From Flavobacteriaceae bacterium (GTDB lineage Bacteria > Bacteroidota > Bacteroidia > Flavobacteriales > Flavobacteriaceae): a DNA stretch of 64,000 nt. The stretch spans positions 62,001 through 126,000 of the forward strand of contig JABDNT010000002.1 in the NCBI GenBank assembly GCA_013043685.1, read 5' to 3'. A program made the position numbers and the translations under genes. Every line of letters begins with the position of its first letter. Position 1 is the stretch's first letter. This document shows, piece by piece, positions 27,474-35,320 of the stretch. The notes under the pieces were generated by a model, which made no database searches, was not told where the DNA came from, and worked only from the letters and a program-made list of their open reading frames with translations.

Positions 27474-27971
27474 TTATGAAGGCTCTACCAAAAATAAAGG
27501 TTGGTCGAATTCTACCGGGCTGGCGTCGTCTACCAACACTTTGACAATTTTTCCTGAAACTTCACTTTCAATTTCATTGAAAAGTTTCATAGCCTCAATT
27601 ACACATAGAACATCTCCGACGGATATAGTATCGCCAACTTCCTTGAAAACAGGTTTGTCGGGAGCTGGTTTGCGATAGAATGTGCCAATAATAGGAGATT
27701 TAACTACTATTAAGTTAGAGTCCTCCTCGACCACAGGAGCCTTTTCCGCTGGTGCTTCAGGTGCGGGTGGCTCCGATGGAGCTACTGGTGCTGCTTGAGG
27801 TTGTGCCGCTACAGGCATAGTTGGAACTTGTTGAATGATATGCGTATCTCCATTTCCTTCGGGTTTACCCGTTCGGATTGTGATCTTCACATCGTCCATT
27901 TCAAGTTTTACTTCGCTGGCACCTGATTTTGCAACGAACTTGATTAAGTTTTGTATCTCTTTTAATTCCAT
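27474..27971 (-). CDS. accB: Biotin carboxyl carrier protein of acetyl-CoA carboxylase
   Basis: 165 residues. An N-terminal dimerisation-like region (MELKEIQNLIKFVAKSGASE) precedes a Pro/Ala-rich linker (~48-85) and a C-terminal biotinyl domain with the biotinylation site K129 in VIEAMKLF. Carries carboxybiotin between AccC and AccAD. Located between fabH (25 nt) and accC. Confidence 0.97.
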   Translation of the reverse strand: MELKEIQNLIKFVAKSGASEVKLEMDDVKITIRTGKPEGNGDTHIIQQVPTMPVAAQPQAAPVAPSEPPAPEAPAEKAPVVEEDSNLIVVKSPIIGTFYRKPAPDKPVFKEVGDTISVGDVLCVIEAMKLFNEIESEVSGKIVKVLVDDASPVEFDQPLFLVEPS

Positions 27972-27996
27972 TTTAATTGGTTTTCAATTGTGTTAG

Positions 27997-28995
27997 TTAT
28001 TCCGGATCGTAGGCCCATTTTACATAAATAGCGCCCCACGTGAATCCACCTCCAAAGGAAGCGAATACTAGATTATCTCCTTTTTTTAATTGGTTCTCAT
28101 AATCCACCAGGCATAAGGGTAAAGTCGCAGATGTGGTATTACCGTATTTCTGGATATTCATCATTACCTTTTCTTCCGGCAGATCCATGCGCTTCGCTGT
28201 GGCATCTATAATTCTTTTATTTGCCTGGTGTGGTACCAGCCAATTTACATCATTTCCGCTAAGGCCGTTTCGAACCATGATCTTTTCGCTCACATCGGCC
28301 ATATTGGACACCGCAAATTTAAATACGGTCTTCCCATCTTGAAATACATAATGCTGTTTGTTCGCTACCGTCTCGGCCGACGGGGGTAAAATAGATCCTC
28401 CTGCGTCAATTTTCAGGCTTTCACGCCCTATTCCATCACTTCTTAGAAATTCATCCTGAACACCGTATCCATCCTCATTAGGTTCAAAAAGTACCGCTCC
28501 TCCCCCATCACCAAAAATTATACAGGTTGTTCGGTCCTCATAATCAATAATAGAAGACATCTTATCGGCACCAATTAACAGTACCTTCTTGTATTTTCCG
28601 GATTCTATATATCTCGCGGCTACCGACATCCCGTACAAAAAGCTCGAGCAGGCACCAATCAGGTCAAAAGAAAAGGCATTTACGGCGCCAATTTCTGTGG
28701 CAACGTAAACGCCTGTAACTGCAACCGGCATATCTGGTGTGGCTGTGGCCATGATCACCAGATCAATGTCCTTCGGGTTCGTATTGCTTTTCTCGAATAG
28801 ATCTTGAGCCGCCTTTATTGCCAAATATGAAGTGCCCTTTCCTTCCTCTTTTAAAATTCGTCTTTCTTTTATTCCGGTCCGAGTAGTGATCCATTCGTCG
28901 TTAGTATCGACCATTGTTTCCAGGATCTCATTGGTTAGCACGTAATCCGGTACATATCCGCCTATAGCTGTAATTGCGGCAGTGATTTTGCTCAT
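27997..28995 (-). CDS. fabH: Beta-ketoacyl-ACP synthase III
   Basis: 332 residues. The catalytic triad is visible: C116 in IGACSSFLYG, H256 in VPHQANKRI, and N286 in YGNTTSA. It condenses acetyl- or branched acyl-CoA with malonyl-ACP to begin fatty-acid synthesis. Genes of this neighbourhood (rpmF, fabH, accB, accC) are classically linked. A terminator after rpmF and a repeat-rich leader suggest an independent promoter for fabH-accB-accC. Confidence 0.97.
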   Translation of the reverse strand: MSKITAAITAIGGYVPDYVLTNEILETMVDTNDEWITTRTGIKERRILKEEGKGTSYLAIKAAQDLFEKSNTNPKDIDLVIMATATPDMPVAVTGVYVATEIGAVNAFSFDLIGACSSFLYGMSVAARYIESGKYKKVLLIGADKMSSIIDYEDRTTCIIFGDGGGAVLFEPNEDGYGVQDEFLRSDGIGRESLKIDAGGSILPPSAETVANKQHYVFQDGKTVFKFAVSNMADVSEKIMVRNGLSGNDVNWLVPHQANKRIIDATAKRMDLPEEKVMMNIQKYGNTTSATLPLCLVDYENQLKKGDNLVFASFGGGFTWGAIYVKWAYDPE

Positions 28996-29005
28996 AGTAT
29001 TTTCT

Positions 29006-29083
29006 TAAAGTGGCAAAAAAGAGTTAAAAACGGCCCTAAAGTGGCGAAAATTACTAAAAAATCGGCGATAATTACCGTTTTTA
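29006..29083. promoter_or_regulatory. Repeat-rich fabH leader
   Basis: This 171-bp gap between fabH and rpmF contains the direct repeat TAAAGTGGC at 29006-29014 and 29037-29045 (31 nt apart), and an inverted pair TAAAAACGG (29025-29033) / CCGTTTTTA (29075-29083). The arrangement could be an operator or mRNA fold controlling fatty-acid genes. No known flavobacterial regulator site is recognised, so this is an inference from repeats only. Confidence 0.3.
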
Positions 29084-29111
29084 GCCTTTTTTTAGAAAAA
29101 TTGGCTGAAAT

Positions 29112-29140
29112 AAAAAAACTCCCGCATTATAATGCGGGAG
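29112..29140 (-). terminator. Terminator after rpmF
   Basis: Perfect palindrome CTCCCGCATT / AATGCGGGAG with a 2-nt centre; on the minus strand it is followed by seven T. It lies 27 nt after the rpmF stop. Confidence 0.9.
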
Positions 29141-29166
29141 CCTGATTATTTTTTGTCTGGAAATTA

Positions 29167-29364
29167 CTAAGCCTCGGCTTCTTCAGTAGCATCGATCACT
29201 ACTTGACCTCGATAGTATAATTTGCCTTCGTGCCAGTGAGCTCTATGATATAGATGTGCTTCTCCGGTGGTTGGATCGGTAGCAATTTGTGGTGTTGTGG
29301 CTTTGTAATGTGTTCTTCTTTTATCTCTTCTGGTTCTTGAGATTTTTCTTTTAGGATGTGCCAT
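29167..29364 (-). CDS. rpmF: 50S ribosomal protein L32
   Basis: 65 residues. The N-terminus [20 protein letters not shown] is the conserved basic L32 start, and the C-terminal half has the [14 protein letters not shown] motif. The zinc cysteines of some L32 proteins are absent (a C- form). It lies 9 nt after the YceD-family gene, the classic pair. Confidence 0.97.
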   Translation of the reverse strand: MAHPKRKISRTRRDKRRTHYKATTPQIATDPTTGEAHLYHRAHWHEGKLYYRGQVVIDATEEAEA

Positions 29365-29373
29365 TACTATGTA

Positions 29374-29916
29374 TTATTTATCCGTTAATAGTTTTTTTAA
29401 TTCGTCCCATCGGGGATCTGTATCTTCATTTTCCTTTTCAGAGTCATTCGACCCATTAGGACGCAATTCTTCAAGTTTTTCGAGTATTTCACTTTTTAGA
29501 GTACCATCTCCAACCCCCGGATGTATTTTCCGTGTTGGAACAGCCAGTACTATAGATTCATAAACATATTGCTGTATATTCACTTCATGACTTCCATGGG
29601 GTAGAATCAATAAATCCTCATTCTCATCATTGTATTCCTCTCCGAATTTCACCACAAAATGATAGGTTCCGGACAGGCCTTGATCATACGGCTCGTTCGT
29701 GATATCACAATTTACGCCTACGGGCCCTTCAAAATTTAATGAAATATCCAGCAGGGTTGATTTTTTATCCAATAAAACATCGAGTTTGATATTCGCATTA
29801 TCAAACTCATCATACCCAAAATGCTCAAAGAACGTATTTGTAATTTCAAAATTAAACCGGTGTTCTCCTAATTTCAATCCTATAAAAGGAATGGTAAATT
29901 CTTTCAGTTCCTCCAT
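29374..29916 (-). CDS. YceD/DUF177 family protein
   Basis: 180 residues. The DUF177 signature region is C-D-I-T-N-E-P-Y-D (~82-90), where the family has a conserved Cys. It is followed by EEYNDENEDLLIL and an acidic C-terminal tail rich in E and D. In bacteria this protein precedes rpmF and has been linked to 23S rRNA accumulation and ribosome assembly. Here it likely opens a YceD-rpmF transcript from the box at 29961-29968. Confidence 0.88.
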   Translation of the reverse strand: MEELKEFTIPFIGLKLGEHRFNFEITNTFFEHFGYDEFDNANIKLDVLLDKKSTLLDISLNFEGPVGVNCDITNEPYDQGLSGTYHFVVKFGEEYNDENEDLLILPHGSHEVNIQQYVYESIVLAVPTRKIHPGVGDGTLKSEILEKLEELRPNGSNDSEKENEDTDPRWDELKKLLTDK

Positions 29917-29960
29917 GGTCGCACCCGTTAAATAGCTTAGCCTTATATAAAAGGCGGCTG

Positions 29961-29968
29961 CAAAGATA
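29961..29968 (-). promoter_or_regulatory. -7 box for the YceD-rpmF unit
   Basis: Reads TATCTTTG on the minus strand, a perfect TAnnTTTG match, 44 nt before the ATG at 29916. Confidence 0.5.
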
Positions 29969-29998
29969 TAAAATTATTTAAATAGTGATTCGTTTTCA

Positions 29999-31060
29999 CT
30001 ACTTCTTTTTGGCAAACGTTTTCTTCGGATTTACTTTCAGTGGATCTTTAGATAATAATCGATATTCCTCTCGCTTGCGATGAATTTCAATTGCTGAGAA
30101 AACGGCTTGCTTGAACGATTCGTAATTCGCTTTATTTTTTCCTGCCATATCGTAAGCCGTTCCATGGTCGGGCGAAGTGCGTATCTTGCTTAAACCGGCG
30201 GTGTAGTTCACTCCATTTCCAAAAGTTAATGTTTTAAATGGAACGAGTCCCTGGTCGTGGTATGAAGCAATTACAGCATCGAAATTCTTATAATTGCCCG
30301 AGCCGAAAAAACTGTCGGCCGCATAAGGGCCGAATACGAGCTTTCCGTTATTTCTCAAATTGTTCAATGTTGGTATAAGAATTTCATCGTCCTCTGTTCC
30401 AATTACACCCTGGTCCCCAACATGAGGATTAATTCCCAGCACCGCAATTTTTGGTTTGGAAATTCCGAAGTCCTGAATTAAGGTCTTGTAAATTGTTTTA
30501 ATCTTCTTTTCGATCAGTTCACGGGTGATAGTTGTTGAAACGTCCTTTACCGCAACATGATCTGTAAGTAAACCTACCCTTAGCCCATCAGAGATCATAA
30601 GCATAAGACTCTCGCCGCCAAGTTCCTTAGCTAGATAGTCGGTGTGTCCGGGGAAATTAAACGATTCGGACTGGACATTCGATTTATTTATCGGCGCGGT
30701 TACAAGTACATCAATCTTAGAGTCTTTCAAGGCGGCTACTGCAGCCTCAAGTGATTTTACAGCATATGAACCTATTGCCTTGTCCTCTTCGCCAAATTTT
30801 ATATCTAATTGTTCTTTCCAGACATTAAGAACATTTATTTTCTTGTGCACAATCTTATCCAGGCTGTCAATGCCGTATAAATTAACATCCAGCTCTAAAA
30901 CTTTCTTTATGTACGACATCAGTTTCACCGAGGCAAAAACTACCGGTGTACAAAATTCCAGCATACGATTATCCTGAAATGTCTTAAGAACGATCTCACT
31001 GCCAATACCATTGAGATCCCCTATTGAAATACCAACAATTATTTTCTCTTTTTTGCTCAT
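29999..31060 (-). CDS. pdxA: 4-hydroxythreonine-4-phosphate dehydrogenase
   Basis: 353 residues from the ATG at 31060, chosen because GISIGDLNGIGSEI is the family start; the frame is open further upstream with no family similarity. Metal-binding His lies in FPGHTDYLAKE, and NPHVGDQG and SYHDQGLVPFK are further signatures. It oxidises 4-phosphohydroxy-threonine in pyridoxal phosphate synthesis. It is divergent from riboflavin synthase with a 55-bp intergenic region. Confidence 0.96.
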   Translation of the reverse strand: MSKKEKIIVGISIGDLNGIGSEIVLKTFQDNRMLEFCTPVVFASVKLMSYIKKVLELDVNLYGIDSLDKIVHKKINVLNVWKEQLDIKFGEEDKAIGSYAVKSLEAAVAALKDSKIDVLVTAPINKSNVQSESFNFPGHTDYLAKELGGESLMLMISDGLRVGLLTDHVAVKDVSTTITRELIEKKIKTIYKTLIQDFGISKPKIAVLGINPHVGDQGVIGTEDDEILIPTLNNLRNNGKLVFGPYAADSFFGSGNYKNFDAVIASYHDQGLVPFKTLTFGNGVNYTAGLSKIRTSPDHGTAYDMAGKNKANYESFKQAVFSAIEIHRKREEYRLLSKDPLKVNPKKTFAKKK

Positions 31061-31080
31061 TGAGCCTCTGCTAATATTCG

Positions 31081-31088
31081 TATTTTTG
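31081..31088 (+). promoter_or_regulatory. -7 box for riboflavin synthase
   Basis: TATTTTTG, a perfect TAnnTTTG match, 27 nt before the ATG at 31116 in the divergent pdxA-ribE gap. Confidence 0.5.
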
Positions 31089-31115
31089 TTTTTACAAATG
31101 TAAGTAATACAATCC

Positions 31116-31703
31116 ATGTTTACAGGAATAATCGAATCTCTCGGAACCGTTTCAGAAATGATCAAAGAAGGTGACAACGTGCATCTCATAATTAACAGTT
31201 CACTCTGCTCAGAATTATCTGTGGATCAGAGTGTTTCACATGACGGAATTTGTCTAACTGTCGTTGATGTTATGCCGGATAACTATAAAGTTACCGCCAT
31301 AAAGGAGACTATGGATAAAACCAATCTTGGTGAATTACAGCCAGGAAGCTTAATAAATCTGGAACGGGCAATGAAATTAGGCGCACGACTGGATGGACAT
31401 ATTGTACAGGGTCATGTCGACGAAACCGGAATATGTACCAAAGTTGAAGAAGCGAACGGAAGCTGGTATTATACGTTTACGTACAACACTTCAAACGATA
31501 ATATAACTATAGAGAAAGGCTCGATCACAGTGAACGGTGTAAGTCTTACCGTAGTAAATTCAAAATTGAACGAGTTTAGTGTGGCTATCATTCCTTATAC
31601 CTACGAAAACACTAATTTCAAACAAATACGGGCAGGTGATACAGTAAATCTAGAATTTGATGTTATAGGAAAATACGTAAAAAGGCTTATGAACGCGTTT
31701 TAG
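31116..31703 (+). CDS. ribE: Riboflavin synthase, alpha subunit
   Basis: 195 residues made of two homologous lumazine-binding barrels. The first begins MFTGIIESLGTV (1 to ~90), the second near GARLDGHIVQGHVDETG (~90-185). Both contain the (S/T)V(D/N)G(V/I)(S/C)LTV-type loop. It dismutates two 6,7-dimethyl-8-ribityllumazine to riboflavin. Own promoter; its 3' end overlaps the convergent small surface-protein gene by 17 nt. Confidence 0.96.
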   Translation: MFTGIIESLGTVSEMIKEGDNVHLIINSSLCSELSVDQSVSHDGICLTVVDVMPDNYKVTAIKETMDKTNLGELQPGSLINLERAMKLGARLDGHIVQGHVDETGICTKVEEANGSWYYTFTYNTSNDNITIEKGSITVNGVSLTVVNSKLNEFSVAIIPYTYENTNFKQIRAGDTVNLEFDVIGKYVKRLMNAF

Positions 31704-31902
31704 CCAGGCGAATATTCTTCGAAACTTTATAACATCCGTAAATCAATCCAGCAATAATAAGCAGGATAATCCCGCTATCCAACGGCAGTTCAGGTGGTGG
31801 CGTAGGCGGGGGTGGCGGAGGCGAAGTGGCCTGCGCATGCATAACAGTACTGTTTAGTAAACTAAGTACTATAGTTAGTATGGCTACGATTTGGGGTCGC
31901 AT
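31687..31902 (-). CDS. Small PID-CTERM-like sorting-signal protein
   Basis: 71 residues. A signal peptide (to about VMHAQA, residue 25) is followed by a proline run (PPPPPPTPPP) and then ELPLDSGIILLIIAGLIYG plus a basic tail (NIRLAKTRS). A short P-(I/L)-D-x-G motif, one transmembrane helix and a basic end is the layout of the PID-CTERM class of short flavobacterial proteins, thought to be processed by an exosortase-like sorting enzyme. There is almost no mature domain, so the sorted part would be a proline-rich peptide. Function unknown. Confidence 0.65.
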   Translation of the reverse strand: MRPQIVAILTIVLSLLNSTVMHAQATSPPPPPPTPPPELPLDSGIILLIIAGLIYGCYKVSKNIRLAKTRS

Positions 31903-32012
31903 ATTCAGCGTCTAAAGTAATAATTTTTTTTTAACAACAAAGAAATTTACCAATTATTAGAATTTTAATAACTCCTAAATCCCTGTATTTATTGTCCTTA
32001 GGTCAAACTTTG

Positions 32013-32086
32013 TGGTCCCACTTGGGCTCGAACCAAGGACCCCCTGATTATGAGTCAGGTGCTCTAACCAGCTGAGCTATGGGACC
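32013..32086 (-). tRNA. tRNA with CAU anticodon, probably tRNA-Ile2
   Basis: The cloverleaf is complete: acceptor GGTCCCA/TGGGACC, D-stem GCTC/GAGC, anticodon stem CCTGA/TCAGG with loop CTCATAA (CAT), and T-arm CTTGG/CCAAG. Discriminator is A; CCA is not encoded. Acceptor pairs C4-G69 and C5-G68 match the TilS identity pairs of E. coli tRNA-Ile2 rather than the U4-A69/A5-U68 of elongator tRNA-Met. Lysidine-modified Ile2 is therefore favoured, but Met is not excluded. Confidence 0.9.
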
Positions 32087-32096
32087 AGACAAGTTG

Positions 32097-32104
32097 CAAA
32101 AGTA
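32097..32104 (-). promoter_or_regulatory. -7 box and -33 TTG for tRNA-CAU
   Basis: Reads TACTTTTG on the minus strand, a perfect match, 10 nt before the tRNA 5' end. A TTTG lies about 19 nt further upstream, at the expected -33 position. Confidence 0.6.
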
Positions 32105-32145
32105 TAATTCTTTAGCAATCTCACAAACATTTTACAGTAATATAT

Positions 32146-32562
32146 CTATTGTATAACCGAGGCTTCAACGTCCTGGCAAAGTTCCACCAGCACTCCATTG
32201 GCAGATTTCGGGTGCAAAAAAACAACCCATTTATTATCAGCTCCACGCTTCGGTTCTTTGTTTAAGACTCTAAATCCTTCCTTTTCCAGTCTTTTCATTT
32301 CAGAATGAATATCGTCTACAGCGAAAGCAATATGATGAATTCCCTCTCCCCTTTTTTCAACAAATTTAGTGATAGCGCTCTCCTCGGTCGTACCCTCCAA
32401 TAGTTCGATCTTACTTTCACCACATTTAAAAAAAGATGTTGTTACTCCTTCCGACTTCACCTCTTCTGTCTTGTACTGCTCATAACCCATTAGCTTTGTG
32501 TAGATTTCATTCGCTGCACTAAGGTCCTTCACGGCTATACCAATATGTTCAATTTTTATCAT
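32146..32562 (-). CDS. mce: Methylmalonyl-CoA epimerase
   Basis: 138 residues from ATG 32562; an in-frame ATG six codons upstream is less likely because MIKIEHIGIAVKDL is the conserved family start. VOC-fold metal ligands are H in IEHIG, H in GIHHIAF and a Glu in VLVELCQ. It epimerises (2S)- and (2R)-methylmalonyl-CoA in propionate/succinate interconversion. Mutase genes are not in this window. Confidence 0.93.
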   Translation of the reverse strand: MIKIEHIGIAVKDLSAANEIYTKLMGYEQYKTEEVKSEGVTTSFFKCGESKIELLEGTTEESAITKFVEKRGEGIHHIAFAVDDIHSEMKRLEKEGFRVLNKEPKRGADNKWVVFLHPKSANGVLVELCQDVEASVIQ

Positions 32563-32608
32563 CTTGTATGTTTTCAGCAATTTAAAAATTATAACGCCTT
32601 AAATGTAC

Positions 32609-32616
32609 TATTTTTG
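32609..32616 (+). promoter_or_regulatory. -7 box for rbfA, leaderless geometry
   Basis: TATTTTTG, a perfect TAnnTTTG match, ends 4 nt (CACT) before the ATG at 32621. It implies a leaderless rbfA transcript. Confidence 0.58.
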
Positions 32617-32620
32617 CACT

Positions 32621-33016
32621 ATGACTGAAAGCAACAGACAAAAGAAAATTGGAGGGGTTCTTCAGGAAGACCTCGCTAACGAATTACAAACCATGTTAAG
32701 AGATGCCGGACAAACAGGGGTGATTATTTCTGTTTCAAAAGTAAAAGTGACGGCAGATCTTTCAATCGCCAAAGTCTATGTAAGTGTATTTCCCCCGGAT
32801 AAAGCCGAATCAATTGTAAACGAATTGAATGGGATAAAGCCAGCTATTAAACACAGGATTGCTTTGATTACCAAAGACCAACTTCGCAAAATGCCAGATC
32901 TGAGTTTTTATAATGACGATAGTCTTGAATATATTGAAAACATAGAAAAAGCCGTTAAAGGAGGCGATAATCCCCTGGAAAATCCGGAAATACTCCCAAA
33001 ACGAAAAAAATCCTGA
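32621..33016 (+). CDS. rbfA: 30S ribosome-binding factor A
   Basis: 131 residues from ATG 32621. An in-frame ATG at 32603 lies upstream of the -7 box and is rejected. RbfA KH-like fold with SKVKVTADLSIAKVYVSVFP and a C-terminal RKMPDLSFYNDDSLEY that matches the family end motif. It binds 16S rRNA and aids 30S maturation. It ends 1 nt before the GTG of the LolC-like permease, so the two are co-transcribed. Confidence 0.95.
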   Translation: MTESNRQKKIGGVLQEDLANELQTMLRDAGQTGVIISVSKVKVTADLSIAKVYVSVFPPDKAESIVNELNGIKPAIKHRIALITKDQLRKMPDLSFYNDDSLEYIENIEKAVKGGDNPLENPEILPKRKKS

Positions 33017-33017
33017 A

Positions 33018-34226
33018 GTGAATTTCCCCTTTTATATTGCAAAACGTTATCTCTTTTCGAAAAGCAGCAATAACGCAATTAATGTAATTACTATCATTGC
33101 TGCCACAGGGGTTGTAATAGGAGCCATGTCATTATTTATAGTGCTCTCCGCATTTTCCGGGCTAAAAGACTTCAGCCTTCAGTTCACAAATGTATTTGAC
33201 AGCGACCTTAAAATTGTTCCTGCCAGTGGTAAAACCATTACGTTTAATGAGGAGTTGGCTGAAAAGTTCGACAAAGTTGCCGAAATAAGCGCCTATTCAA
33301 AGATCATTGAGGAACGGGCGTTTCTTCAATACAAAGGCAAAAACCACATAGCGTATATAAAAGGCGTGGACTCAAACTATGTGAATGTTGTTCCTGTAGA
33401 TAGTATACTTTATCTTAGTGAATGGTTTCAATATGGCCGGAACGAGGTTGTGATAGGAACTGCCACGGCTTTAAAGCTGTCCATCGGAATTAACGATTAC
33501 ACCAACCTTCTTGAAATATACGTTCCCACTCCGGGAACGGGTCAAATAACAGAGCTGAATATCGACCGGGCGTTCACAAGGGAACGAGCAGTTGCAGTTG
33601 GTTTTTACGAAGTAAACGAAGATGTGAACGGGAAATATGTTTTTTCCGATTTTGAACTGGCACAATCCCTTCTTTCTCTGGACAGTACAGTGGTTTCCTC
33701 TATTGAAATAAAGCTGCAGCCTGATACAGATGAGGAACTAGTAAAGGCTAAAATTTTCGAAATACTTCAAGGGCAGGACATCCTCGTAAAGAATCGAATT
33801 CAGCAGAATGATGCGCTCTACAAAATGCTTAACACTGAAAATATAGCTGTATATCTCATTTTCACCCTGGTGCTGATAATTGCGCTATTCAATGTGATTG
33901 GTTCCATAATAATGATGATCCTCGATAAGCGAAAGAATATTAAAACATTATTCAACATGGGGACCACCTTAAGAAAGATCCGGTTAATTTTCTTTCTTCA
34001 AGGTACTTTGATGACGACATTGGGGGGCCTCCTTGGAATTCTCCTGGGCATTATTATTGTGTGGCTGCAAATGCAATCACCTTTCGTTTACATTACCTCC
34101 TCGCTGCCATATCCCGTAAAACTTAAGGCTATAAATATCGTGGTGGTATTCGTAACTATCACACTCTTAGGAATAGTTGCTTCGAAAATCGCCTCGAATA
34201 GGGTAAAAGCAAGTTTGCTGGATTAA
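33018..34226 (+). CDS. LolC/E-like ABC transporter permease (FtsX family)
   Basis: 402 residues with a GTG start directly after rbfA. TM1 (~22-47) is followed by a ~220-residue periplasmic MacB-PCD-like domain. A C-terminal FtsX-type three-helix block has helices near 275-300, 324-350 and 371-393. The N-terminus FYIAKRYLFSKS with NAINVITIIA is typical of LolC/LolE, which extract lipoproteins from the inner membrane. The matching ATPase LolD is not adjacent. Ends overlapping dusB by 4 nt (convergent). Confidence 0.88.
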   Translation: MNFPFYIAKRYLFSKSSNNAINVITIIAATGVVIGAMSLFIVLSAFSGLKDFSLQFTNVFDSDLKIVPASGKTITFNEELAEKFDKVAEISAYSKIIEERAFLQYKGKNHIAYIKGVDSNYVNVVPVDSILYLSEWFQYGRNEVVIGTATALKLSIGINDYTNLLEIYVPTPGTGQITELNIDRAFTRERAVAVGFYEVNEDVNGKYVFSDFELAQSLLSLDSTVVSSIEIKLQPDTDEELVKAKIFEILQGQDILVKNRIQQNDALYKMLNTENIAVYLIFTLVLIIALFNVIGSIIMMILDKRKNIKTLFNMGTTLRKIRLIFFLQGTLMTTLGGLLGILLGIIIVWLQMQSPFVYITSSLPYPVKLKAINIVVVFVTITLLGIVASKIASNRVKASLLD

Positions 34227-35215
34227 ACAAATTGGTGATCTCCAAATTTTTCCAACACCTCATCAAACGCAGCGAATACTGAAGCCGAATCGTCGCTGGT
34301 AACCATTCTCATACGATATTGTTTAAAATCTGGAATGCCTTTAAAATAATTCGTGTAATGGCGCCGGGTTTCGAAAACGCCAAGCTTTTCTCCTTTCCAG
34401 TCGATAGCCATAGTCAGGTGCCTCCTGGCCGCTTCCACTCGTTCTGCCATCGTTGGAGGGACGCAATGCTTTCCGGTTTTGAAATAGTGCTTAACTTCCT
34501 TAAAAAACCACGGGTAACCAATACTGGCCCTTCCTATCATCGCACCATCTAATCCATATTTATCGCGCATTTCCATAGCGCGTTCCGGTGAGTTGACGTC
34601 TCCGTTCCCGAACACAGGAATATGCATTCTTGGATTGTTCTTTACTTCGGCAATAGGCGCCCAGTCTGCTTCGCCCTTATACATTTGTGCTCTGGTTCTT
34701 CCATGGATAGAGATCGCCTTGCAGCCGACATCCTGGAGGCGTTCCGCCACTTCAACGATCTTAATAGAATTATGGTCCCAGCCCAACCTGGTCTTTACAG
34801 TAATAGGAAGTTTGCTGTGCTTAACCATGGCTTCAGTTAAAGATACCATAAGGTCGATATCTTTCAGTATTCCGGCACCGGCCCCTTTGGAAACTACTTT
34901 TTTCACCGGACAGCCAAAGTTTATATCGATGATATCTGGCCCGCTAGCTTCGACAATTTCAATACTTCTCAGCATTGATTCCAGTACTGCACCAAATATC
35001 TGGATCCCCACCGGACGTTCTTTCTCATAGATATCCAGCTTCATCACACTCTTCGCCGCATCGCGGATGAGCCCTTCCGAAGAAATGAACTCGGTGTACA
35101 CAACATCAGCTCCCTGTTCTTTGCATAGCGCCCGAAACGGTGGGTCACTAACGTCTTCCATGGGTGCCAGTAAAAGCGGAAAATCGCCTACATCTATATC
35201 TCCAATCTTTGCCAT
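34223..35215 (-). CDS. dusB: tRNA-dihydrouridine synthase
   Basis: 330 residues from ATG 35215, chosen because the -7 box lies 8 nt upstream and the preceding seven codons are absent from the family. A TIM barrel with [15 protein letters not shown], catalytic C102 in [17 protein letters not shown], and FMN/tRNA motifs [11 protein letters not shown] and GNGDV. It reduces uridines in the tRNA D-loop with NADPH. The symbol follows the DusB-like FGCP motif. Confidence 0.92.
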   Translation of the reverse strand: MAKIGDIDVGDFPLLLAPMEDVSDPPFRALCKEQGADVVYTEFISSEGLIRDAAKSVMKLDIYEKERPVGIQIFGAVLESMLRSIEIVEASGPDIIDINFGCPVKKVVSKGAGAGILKDIDLMVSLTEAMVKHSKLPITVKTRLGWDHNSIKIVEVAERLQDVGCKAISIHGRTRAQMYKGEADWAPIAEVKNNPRMHIPVFGNGDVNSPERAMEMRDKYGLDGAMIGRASIGYPWFFKEVKHYFKTGKHCVPPTMAERVEAARRHLTMAIDWKGEKLGVFETRRHYTNYFKGIPDFKQYRMRMVTSDDSASVFAAFDEVLEKFGDHQFV

Positions 35216-35223
35216 AGCCGATG

Positions 35224-35231
35224 CAAAAATA
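35224..35231 (-). promoter_or_regulatory. -7 box for dusB
   Basis: Reads TATTTTTG on the minus strand, 8 nt before the dusB ATG. A near-leaderless mRNA is expected. Confidence 0.5.
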
Positions 35232-35284
35232 AACATTATACGGTAATACCCGGACGCGTGTGTAACTCTCGCGAAATTTTGAGT

Positions 35285-35292
35285 TATATTTG
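35285..35292 (+). promoter_or_regulatory. -7 box for lepA
   Basis: TATATTTG, a perfect TAnnTTTG match, 28 nt before the lepA ATG at 35321. It lies 53 nt from the divergent dusB box. The leader contains a GGAAGAAG purine tract, one of the few SD-like sequences here. Confidence 0.5.
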
Positions 35293-35320
35293 CATCCTAT
35301 TTTGTAGGAAGAAGAATAGC

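Noticed and set aside
34593-35030. 145-codon ORF opposite dusB
   Set aside because: Mirror frame of a complete dusB gene with all catalytic motifs.
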